The notes under the pieces were generated by a model. That model was given only the letters and a program-made list of their open reading frames with translations, made no database searches and had not been told where the DNA came from. From contig JAFOED010000027.1 of NCBI GenBank assembly GCA_017380355.1, positions 1-6,288 of the forward strand: 6,288 nucleotides of DNA. Reading direction: 5' to 3'. Of this stretch, positions 1-5,194 are shown in pieces. Both the position numbers and the translations under genes were made by a program. The DNA is from Ruminococcus sp. (GTDB lineage Bacteria > Bacillota > Clostridia > Oscillospirales > Acutalibacteraceae). Position 1 is the first letter of the stretch. The number at the start of each line of letters is the position of its first letter.

Positions 1-2
1 GT

Positions 3-275
3 ACTACCGCAACACTTGCCCGAAGACTTTATTTCGATAGTTATTACAGTTTCGTGGTTACTGACTTTTTTGAAGGGTTACACCACGGACATTATCCAAA
101 ACAATGCGGTATTTGTAACAAGTATTTCCTTATGACCTCTGCCCGCCGTCAGCAGTATTGTAATGGTATCGCACCTTACGAGGTTCGAGGAAGAAAAACC
201 ACTTGCCGTAAATATGCCGCAAGTATATTCACATTTTTTCATTATATCACCTTGTTAAATTTACTGCTGTTATAA
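3..275 (+). CDS. C-terminal part of a DUF6076-like zinc-ribbon protein, probably truncated
   Basis: This reading frame is open from the left edge of the window and ends at TAA 273-275, so its true start lies outside; the GTG at 54 is internal to the open frame. Visible are a CxxC pair (CGIC, bases 105-116), an aromatic KYFLMTSAR stretch, a YCNGIAP motif and a TCRKYAA motif (201-221). This Cys spacing and the surrounding residues match my recollection of the DUF6076 family, whose function is unknown and whose cysteines probably bind zinc. Family members normally continue for several dozen charged residues after RKYAA. Here the frame turns into a hydrophobic low-complexity tail (residues encoded from about 228) and stops, and the other two forward frames do not restore a family-like end. 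I infer a 3' deletion, so this is a likely gene remnant. The family name is from memory and moderately sure. Confidence 0.6.
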   Translation, partial: TTATLARRLYFDSYYSFVVTDFFEGLHHGHYPKQCGICNKYFLMTSARRQQYCNGIAPYEVRGRKTTCRKYAASIFTFFHYITLLNLLLL

Positions 276-354
276 TACCACAGACACCTCTCTATTTCAA
301 TAACCCTTTTTATATTATGTATAAGTTGTATCATAGAAATTGTTTTTATTGATT

Positions 355-388
355 TTGTATAAATTAATTGTATAAATTTGTACGAATT
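355..388 (+). repeat. Short direct repeats and near-palindrome upstream of the amylase promoter
   Basis: TTGTATAAATT occurs exactly at 355-365 and again at 368-378, 13 bases apart start to start. A diverged copy, TTGTACGAATT, follows at 378-388. Bases 375-388 (AATTTGTACGAATT) are also a palindrome in 12 of 14 positions, centred on GTAC. The cluster ends 5 bases before the -35 box, which is where an activator or repressor could bind. The region is very AT-rich, so chance repetition is possible. Confidence 0.4.
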
Positions 389-393
389 ATGAA

Positions 394-422
394 TTGAATT
401 GACTAAAATTTTGCAGTATAAT
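394..422 (+). promoter_or_regulatory. Predicted sigma-A promoter of the amylase gene
   Basis: A -35 box TTGAAT (394-399) and a perfect -10 box TATAAT (417-422) are separated by 17 bases. Transcription would begin near 429, leaving a leader of about 58 bases before the ATG at 488. Confidence 0.7.
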
Positions 423-487
423 TATGTGTGAAGAAAATATGTAATTTTGTTTTCTTTCTTTAATTTTTTATACCGTAGGAGGTAAAT

Positions 488-2863
488 ATGAAAACAAAGA
501 AGATTATCAGCTTGCTTTTAGCTGTTGTATTAGTTGTTTCTTGTTTTACAGCTGCAGGTTTTACTGCAAACGCTGAAGAAAACTACAACGAATACGAAAA
601 GATGCTCGAAGCTATTAAGCCTGAGAACAAGTATGGTCTTGCTGCTACTGTAAACGAAGGTAAGATTATCCAGGCTTGGAACTGGTCATACGCTAACATT
701 GAGAAGAACCTCACAAAGCTCGCAGAACAGGGCTTTACAACAATCCAGGTTTCTCCTCCAAACGAACTTAAAATGCCTACAAAGGGTGTTAAGGTTTGCG
801 AACCTGCAGTAGGCGGTATCGCTCCTAACGGTTGGTGGATGTTCTATCAGCCAGCAGGCTTCCAGCTTAACGAATCTACTGACAACGCTCTCGGTACAAA
901 AGCTGAGTTCGTTCAGATGTGCGAAAAGGCACACGATTTAGGTCTTAAGATCATCGTTGACGCTGTTATCAACCACATGGGTACTGACGACGATCACGTT
1001 GGTAAGTACACAAACGATTCTCTTGATCCTATGGATCACGTAAACCCACGTGCTGCTTTGTTTGAGAAAGAACTCTTAGACGCTAAAGCTTTCCACTCAC
1101 CATGGGTTGATATGACTTACAAAGAGAACTACTGGGATGGTTGGTCAGATTACGACATCGAAGAAGACTTAACACAGCATTGTACATCAGGTCTTCCTGA
1201 CCTTGCTACAGAAACACAGCTCGTACAGGATACAATCTACGATTACTTCGTAGAGCTTGTTGAAGCTGGTGCTGATGGTTTCCGTTTTGACGCTGCTAAG
1301 CACATCGAAACATCACACGATACTTACTTTGCTTCTGACTTCTGGGAAGACACACTCTTAAAACTCAGAGAAAACTATCCTGACAAAGAGTGCTACGCTT
1401 ACGGTGAAATCCTCAACAAGTGTGGTGACGGTCGTCCATTCTACGAGTACACAGAGCTCATGGATGTAACTGACTCTTCTTCATACTGGGGCATTAAGGA
1501 TGCTGTTGTTAACATGGGTAACGGCGGTAACCCAACACCTTACTATCAGTCAGAAAAAGAGGGTTGTGACCCAACAACTGTAAACTTCACAAAAGAAAAT
1601 GTTATCCAGTGGAACGAATCACACGATACATACATCGACGGTGGTACATCATCACTTACAGTACAGCAGAGAAACAAGATCTGGGCGTTAACAGCTGCTC
1701 GTCAGGAAATCACTGGCGTTTACTTTGCTCGTCCAGACGATAGAACAGGCGCTAACCGTGCTGCTATCGAAGCTATCTGTGCTAACATCACATTAGGTGA
1801 TGCAGCTCTCACATCTTGGACATCTCCTGAAGTTAAGGCTGTTAACCAGTTTGACAACTACTTCGGCGATGCTTCTGAGTGGAACTCAACAACTGATAAG
1901 GTTACTATGATCGAACGTGGCGGTTTAGGTGCTACTCTCGTTAACCTTGGCGGTACAACAAAGTCTGTTAGCATTAAGTCTAACACACTTGCTGCTGGTA
2001 CTTATAAAGATTCTATCACAGGTAACACATTCACAGTTGCTGGAAACGATGAAGATGGTTACAAACTCACTGGTACAATCGGTTCAACAGGTGTCGCTTG
2101 TATCTACTATGCTCAGGACACAGCTCCTGTTCTCCCAGAGCTCCCAGATCCATCAGAAGATCCATATTCATATCCAATCGACTGGCAGTCAGGTACATAT
2201 CCAGAGTTCGAAGGTTACACAACTCTCGTTCTTTCTTCAAAGACTTGGTCTGAAGCTTACTCATACTGCTGGGTAGAAGGTACACAGGATTATGCTGTTG
2301 CATGGCCTGGTACACCAATGAAGCTCGTTACAGAAGATAACGGCTACGGTGAGAGACAGTTCGTTGCTTACATTCCTAAGGAATATAATATGTACATCAT
2401 CAATAATGGTAATGGCGGCGGTTCTAACCAGACAGCTGACCTTTCTGTTCCACAGAGCTCAGGTGTATGGCTCGATAAACTCGACGCTAACGGCAACTGG
2501 ACAGTAGGTTACTGGACTCCTACATTCATCCCAACAAAGCTTGGTAAGGATGAAGATCCAAGTGAGGATGAGTCAACAGATGAACCATCATCAGAACAGC
2601 CACCTGTTGATCCTGATGATAAGTATATTCTCGGTGATGCTAACGGTGATGGCGAAGTAGCTGTTATCGACGCAACTCTTGTTCAGAGACACGTTGCTAA
2701 GGTTACTGAACTTGTTGGAACTGCGTTCCTTGCTGCTGACGCTGACGAAGACGGAGATGTAGCTGTTGCTGACGCAACCTTCATCCAGAGACATGTTGCG
2801 AAATTTGCTGATGACAATAATATCGGTAAAACTATAACATCTAGTTTTGAGCCTTATGCATAA
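488..2863 (+). CDS. Secreted dockerin-bearing alpha-amylase (GH13, CBM26-like, type I dockerin)
   Basis: This 791-residue extracellular enzyme should cleave alpha-1,4 links in starch. A signal peptide covers residues 1-29, with an ANA|EE cleavage site. The GH13 barrel spans about 48-440: region I D158-H163, LPDL 236-239, nucleophile D268 in GFRFDAAKH, acid/base E307 in YGEI, and H379-D380. No catalytic residue is missing. A beta-sandwich domain resembling the one in Bacillus AmyE follows (about 450-542). A CBM26-like starch-binding module lies at about 573-676 (YSYCW 591-595, WPG 606-608, QTADL 648-652). An acidic Ser/Pro linker (686-711) leads to a type I dockerin (about 712-780) with two calcium loops starting at D717 and D751. 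The dockerin implies attachment to a cohesin scaffold, as in the R. bromii amylosome. AGGAGG at 477-482 supports the ATG. I do not assign a specific Amy number or GH13 subfamily. Confidence 0.95.
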   Translation: MKTKKIISLLLAVVLVVSCFTAAGFTANAEENYNEYEKMLEAIKPENKYGLAATVNEGKIIQAWNWSYANIEKNLTKLAEQGFTTIQVSPPNELKMPTKGVKVCEPAVGGIAPNGWWMFYQPAGFQLNESTDNALGTKAEFVQMCEKAHDLGLKIIVDAVINHMGTDDDHVGKYTNDSLDPMDHVNPRAALFEKELLDAKAFHSPWVDMTYKENYWDGWSDYDIEEDLTQHCTSGLPDLATETQLVQDTIYDYFVELVEAGADGFRFDAAKHIETSHDTYFASDFWEDTLLKLRENYPDKECYAYGEILNKCGDGRPFYEYTELMDVTDSSSYWGIKDAVVNMGNGGNPTPYYQSEKEGCDPTTVNFTKENVIQWNESHDTYIDGGTSSLTVQQRNKIWALTAARQEITGVYFARPDDRTGANRAAIEAICANITLGDAALTSWTSPEVKAVNQFDNYFGDASEWNSTTDKVTMIERGGLGATLVNLGGTTKSVSIKSNTLAAGTYKDSITGNTFTVAGNDEDGYKLTGTIGSTGVACIYYAQDTAPVLPELPDPSEDPYSYPIDWQSGTYPEFEGYTTLVLSSKTWSEAYSYCWVEGTQDYAVAWPGTPMKLVTEDNGYGERQFVAYIPKEYNMYIINNGNGGGSNQTADLSVPQSSGVWLDKLDANGNWTVGYWTPTFIPTKLGKDEDPSEDESTDEPSSEQPPVDPDDKYILGDANGDGEVAVIDATLVQRHVAKVTELVGTAFLAADADEDGDVAVADATFIQRHVAKFADDNNIGKTITSSFEPYA
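2636..2803 (+). repeat. Duplicated calcium-loop/helix repeats of the dockerin
   Basis: The two 22-residue dockerin halves (residues 717-738 and 751-772) are identical at 16 positions. Each has a Dx[ND]xDG calcium loop with the closing Asp at position 12, followed by a helix ending in QRHVAK. The residues at loop/helix positions 17 and 18, which usually contact the cohesin, are Gln-Arg in both halves. Confidence 0.85.
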
Positions 2864-2886
2864 AAACGGATAATAATTGATTTTAG

Positions 2887-2916
2887 GGCGGACACTTCGG
2901 TGTCCGCCTTTTCTTG
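2887..2916 (+). terminator. Strong intrinsic terminator after the amylase
   Basis: A perfect 9-bp stem, GGCGGACAC (2887-2895) with GTGTCCGCC (2900-2908), closes a TTCG tetraloop, the very stable cUUCGg form. It is followed by TTTTCTTG. It lies 23 bases after the amylase stop codon. Confidence 0.93.
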
Positions 2917-2936
2917 TGTACTTTTTTGAGTAAATG

Positions 2937-2945
2937 TGGTATAAT
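2937..2945 (+). promoter_or_regulatory. Extended -10 promoter of the DUF1643 gene
   Basis: TGGTATAAT at 2937-2945 is an extended -10 element with a perfect TATAAT (2940-2945). No good -35 lies at 17 bases; the hexamer there is TGTACT (2917-2922). The leader would be only about 20 bases. The element starts some 20 bases after the amylase terminator, so the gene is separately transcribed. Confidence 0.6.
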
Positions 2946-2971
2946 CGAAAAAATTACTTTCGGAGGTTACT

Positions 2972-3589
2972 ATGCACATTCCGTCTGCTGATACTTTAGA
3001 TATTTCGGTTCTCACTTTTGAAGAAGCGATGAAAATTAAAAATTCCGATAAATATGATGTGAACCGTTGGCTTTACGTTCCTGACTTTTACAGCGAGTAT
3101 CGTTATATTTTAGGTACAAAAGGTGAAAATCCGCTTATTTGTATCGGTATTAACCCGTCTACTGCAGCGCCTGATGATCTTGATAATACGCTTAAATCCG
3201 TTGAACGCATCGCTTTACATAATGGTTTTGATAGTTTTATTATGTTTAACGTATACGCACAGCGTGCGACTAATCCTGATGATATGGAACATAATTTTAA
3301 CGAGTTTTTGCATAAAGAGAATATGAAAGCTTTTGAATATGTGTTGAAACTTTCAAAAGATAAAGCTTGTGTGTGGGCTGCTTGGGGAAATATAATCGAA
3401 AAGAGAGATTACTTATCTGAATGTGTGCTCACGATGGCTGAAATAGGAAAAAGATACGGTGCTTCTTGGTACACAGCTGGGAAAATCAGTGCAAAAGGGC
3501 ATCCGCATCATCCGCTATACTTAAAAAAAGACAGTCTGCTTGACCCTTTTGATGTTGATAAGTACTGTGTAGAAATTCTGAAAAAATAA
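2972..3589 (+). CDS. DUF1643 domain protein, function unknown
   Basis: This 205-residue protein is predicted to be cytoplasmic, with no signal peptide or membrane segment. It carries the features I associate with DUF1643: YRYILG (43-48), a GINPSTA turn (59-65) followed by DLDNT (69-73), NVYAQRATNP (93-102), AAWGN (136-140) and GHPHHPLYL (176-184). The conserved Asn, Asp, Arg, Trp and His residues look like a binding or active site, but no reaction is established that I can name. The first 40 or so residues precede the conserved core. The ATG at 2972 is chosen because GGAGG (2962-2966) lies 5 bases upstream; M20 has no comparable site. The gene sits alone between two terminators, so context gives no functional clue. 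Its Asn codons are mostly AAT (8 of 12), unlike the amylase. Confidence 0.85.
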   Translation: MHIPSADTLDISVLTFEEAMKIKNSDKYDVNRWLYVPDFYSEYRYILGTKGENPLICIGINPSTAAPDDLDNTLKSVERIALHNGFDSFIMFNVYAQRATNPDDMEHNFNEFLHKENMKAFEYVLKLSKDKACVWAAWGNIIEKRDYLSECVLTMAEIGKRYGASWYTAGKISAKGHPHHPLYLKKDSLLDPFDVDKYCVEILKK

Positions 3590-3595
3590 GAATAT

Positions 3596-3625
3596 AAAAA
3601 GCACCTTCGAGGTGCTTTTTGTTTT
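3596..3625 (+). terminator. Intrinsic terminator after the DUF1643 gene
   Basis: AAAAAGCACCT (3596-3606) pairs with AGGTGCTTTTT (3610-3620) around a TCG loop, followed by GTTTT. The symmetric A and T tracts mean it could stop transcription in either direction. It begins 7 bases after the stop codon. Confidence 0.9.
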
Positions 3626-3642
3626 ATATAACCGTCTCAGAT

Positions 3643-3671
3643 TTGACAAATTTTACTAATTACTGTAAAAT
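3643..3671 (+). promoter_or_regulatory. Predicted sigma-A promoter of the substrate-binding protein gene
   Basis: A perfect -35 TTGACA (3643-3648) is followed after exactly 17 bases by TAAAAT (3666-3671). The start site would be near 3678, about 30 bases before the GTG start. With the terminator just upstream, this makes the gene a separate unit. Confidence 0.75.
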
Positions 3672-3694
3672 TTATATGATATATTAAATAGGGA

Positions 3695-3710
3695 AAGGAT
3701 GGTTTTTGTG
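3695..3710 (+). promoter_or_regulatory. Ribosome binding site favouring the GTG start at 3708
   Basis: AAGGA (3695-3699) lies 8 bases before GTG 3708-3710, a normal spacing, and that start gives a typical M-K-K-hydrophobic N-terminus. The in-frame ATG at 3699 overlaps this AAGGA and has only AGGGA (3690-3694) 4 bases upstream. The difference is three residues (MVF). Confidence 0.55.
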
Positions 3711-4769
3711 AAGAAACATCTTGTACTTATCGTAAATATTGTACTCATTTTAGCTATATTAGGTGGTATAGGTTTTATTCTTGTTAAGTCATACAACAGA
3801 GCTCAGTCTAAGAATCAGGATACAACCCCTACTGTGGTTTCTACTATTGATGAAACACCTACTAAGACTGAGGTTGTGCATACCATAGGTATTGTACAGA
3901 GAAGCGATGTGCCTAACTGTAATAGTATTTATCAAGGCTTTATTGCAGAACTTGCGGCTAATGGCTACGTTAATCAGAATAATATCAATATCGATTATGT
4001 GCTCAGAGAAGACTCGAATGAATGCAAGGCAGCCATACAGCGTTTTATCGATGATGACTACGACCTTATTTTCACTATCGGTCCTTACTGTACTAAACTC
4101 GCTGCTTCTATGACAACTGATATTCCGATTGTTTTCGGTGCGATTGAAGAGCCTGAGCAGGAAGCGTTTATTGAGTCTAACGAAGCTCCTGGTGGTAATG
4201 TAACCGGTGTATCCGACTATACTCCGTGTTTTGAGCAGATTGATTCAATTAAGCTGATGTTCCCGGATACCAAGAAGATCGGTGCTATCTATTTTGCTAC
4301 AGATGCTAATTCTGTAACACAGGCGATTATCGGAGAAAAAGAAGCACAGACAGAACAGGTGAACATCCCTTATTCTAAGTATCCGGTCAAGGAGAAAGAA
4401 GAGCTTAATTCAACTTTGGAAACTATGCTTGAAGACGGAGTGGAAGTTATATACGCTCCTGTAGATAGCTTTATTTATAAAAATATCAAAACTGTTCTGA
4501 AGTTTGCGAATGACAATAAACTTCCGATTATCTGCGGTGATACCGATATGCTTGAGAAGGGATGCTTCTCAACTTGTGTTATCAATTATCCGTCTGTCGG
4601 TTGTGCAGCAGGTGATATAGCGCTTGACATTTTGTACAAAGGTGCAGACCCGGCGACTACGCCTGTTGCGTATATTTCTGAGTGTTATCTGCATATAAAT
4701 GAAAAAGCGATGAAAGAACTCGGAGTTGAGCTTCCGGATGAAGTAATGGAGTCTGCATACATCGAGTAA
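3708..4769 (+). CDS. Membrane-anchored ABC substrate-binding protein (PF04392 family)
   Basis: This 353-residue protein (356 if begun at ATG 3699) should bind a small ligand outside the membrane. Residues 4-26 form one hydrophobic segment that I read as an uncleaved membrane anchor. A Thr/Pro-rich stalk follows (about 36-57), then a two-lobed periplasmic-binding fold (about 58-345). Family marks are IGIVQ 60-64, GNVTGVSDY 163-171, and the end pattern AAGDIALDILYKG (300-312) to INEKAMKELGVELP (330-343). PF04392 proteins normally work with a permease and an ATPase, and some members bind tryptophan or tyrosine; the ligand here cannot be told. No partner genes follow; groES comes next. Most relatives are lipoproteins, but no lipobox cysteine is present here. 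Nine cysteines lie in the outer domain (71, 106, 128, 174, 276, 286, 290, 299, 326), which is unusual. Confidence 0.88.
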   Translation: MKKHLVLIVNIVLILAILGGIGFILVKSYNRAQSKNQDTTPTVVSTIDETPTKTEVVHTIGIVQRSDVPNCNSIYQGFIAELAANGYVNQNNINIDYVLREDSNECKAAIQRFIDDDYDLIFTIGPYCTKLAASMTTDIPIVFGAIEEPEQEAFIESNEAPGGNVTGVSDYTPCFEQIDSIKLMFPDTKKIGAIYFATDANSVTQAIIGEKEAQTEQVNIPYSKYPVKEKEELNSTLETMLEDGVEVIYAPVDSFIYKNIKTVLKFANDNKLPIICGDTDMLEKGCFSTCVINYPSVGCAAGDIALDILYKGADPATTPVAYISECYLHINEKAMKELGVELPDEVMESAYIE

Positions 4770-4785
4770 TTGTAAATTAATTGTG

Positions 4786-4812
4786 AAGTGACAAAATTCA
4801 CTTGATTTTTTC
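4786..4812 (+). terminator. Weak hairpin with T-tract, possible terminator
   Basis: AAGTGA (4786-4791) pairs with TCACTT (4798-4803) around a 6-base loop, followed by GATTTTTTCT. The stem is short and AT-rich. GTGAA (4783-4787) with TTCAC (4797-4801) is an alternative fold of similar size. Its right arm overlaps the -35 of the next promoter. It may end the substrate-binding protein transcript only partially. Confidence 0.45.
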
Positions 4813-4830
4813 TAAAATATGGTATAAAAT
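4802..4830 (+). promoter_or_regulatory. Predicted sigma-A promoter of groES-groEL
   Basis: TTGATT (4802-4807) and TAAAAT (4825-4830) are 17 bases apart. An overlapping TGGTATAAA (4820-4828) could act as an extended -10. The expected start site, near 4836-4838, falls at the left arm of CIRCE, the usual arrangement for HrcA repression. Confidence 0.7.
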
Positions 4831-4832
4831 AT

Positions 4833-4863
4833 AATTAGCACTCGAAAATGCCGAGTGCTAATT
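4833..4863. promoter_or_regulatory. CIRCE operator, HrcA repressor binding site
   Basis: TTAGCACTC (4835-4843), a 9-base spacer and GAGTGCTAA (4853-4861) match the CIRCE consensus at every arm position. The palindrome extends two more bases on each side (AATTAGCACTC with GAGTGCTAATT). HrcA bound here represses groESL and releases it on heat or protein-folding stress. hrcA itself is not in the window. Confidence 0.97.
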
Positions 4864-4893
4864 TCTTTATTGATTCATAGGGAGGATATATAT

Positions 4894-5178
4894 ATGACTA
4901 TTAAACCGCTTATTGACAGAGTAGTTTTAAAAATCGATAACGCTGAGCAGACAACTGCATCAGGCATCGTTCTCTCATCACAGGCACAGGAAAAACCACA
5001 GTACGCAAATGTTGTTGCTGTAGGTCCTGGCGGAGTTGTTGATGGCAACGAAGTTAAAATGTATGTAAAAGTAGGCGATAAGGTTATCGCTTCTAAATAC
5101 GCAGGCACAGAGGTTAAGATCGACGGTGAAGAGTACACAATTGTACGCCAGTCTGATATCTTAGCTATTGTAGAGTAA
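4894..5178 (+). CDS. groES: GroES co-chaperonin (Cpn10)
   Basis: This 94-residue protein forms the seven-membered lid that caps GroEL in the cytoplasm. It has the full family length. It opens with IKPLIDRVVLK (3-13), has a mobile loop TASGIVLSS (21-29) that contacts GroEL, then VVAVGPG (40-46), VKVGDKVIASKYAGTEVK (58-75) and the C-terminal YTIVRQSDILAIV (81-93). The start is the ATG at 4894, with AGGGAGG (4879-4885) 8 bases upstream. An in-frame GTG at 4855 lies inside CIRCE and lacks a ribosome binding site, so it is rejected. The gene is first in an operon with groEL, 16 bases downstream, under the CIRCE-controlled promoter. Confidence 0.97.
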   Translation: MTIKPLIDRVVLKIDNAEQTTASGIVLSSQAQEKPQYANVVAVGPGGVVDGNEVKMYVKVGDKVIASKYAGTEVKIDGEEYTIVRQSDILAIVE

Positions 5179-5194
5179 TAGGAGGTAATTTACT

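Larger units (their letters stand above)
276..487. other. AT-rich intergenic region upstream of the amylase
   Basis: These 212 bases are non-coding. They hold direct repeats at 355-388, a sigma-A-type promoter at 394-422 and a leader of roughly 58 bases. The leader is rich in T (445-470) and could form only a weak A-U hairpin (431-437 with 450-456). No CcpA cre-like palindrome and no intrinsic terminator for the upstream remnant were seen. Confidence 0.6.

Noticed and set aside
399..422. TTGACT (399-404) as the -35 box of the amylase promoter
   Set aside because: It is only 12 bases from TATAAT, too close for sigma-A; TTGAAT at 394-399 gives 17 bases.
431..456. Leader hairpin as a possible riboswitch or attenuator of the amylase
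   Set aside because: The stem is seven A-U-rich pairs with a 12-base loop, expected by chance in such AT-rich DNA, and there is no conserved riboswitch core.
276..487. Catabolite-repression (cre) site upstream of the amylase
   Set aside because: No sequence with the cre central CG and flanking TG/CA arms was found in this region.
1929..2318. Overlapping open frames on both strands inside the amylase gene
   Set aside because: They have no ribosome binding site, low-complexity composition and no recognisable family; they are shadows of the amylase frame.
4855..4893. Upstream GTG start that would lengthen GroES by 13 residues
   Set aside because: It lies inside the CIRCE right arm, has no ribosome binding site, and adds residues absent from GroES proteins; ATG 4894 has AGGGAGG at good spacing.
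4954..4980. Unusual GroES mobile loop (SGIVLSS instead of GGIVLPD)
   Set aside because: From memory, TASGIVL is also found in Bacillus-type GroES, and the loop tip varies widely; not unusual enough to report.
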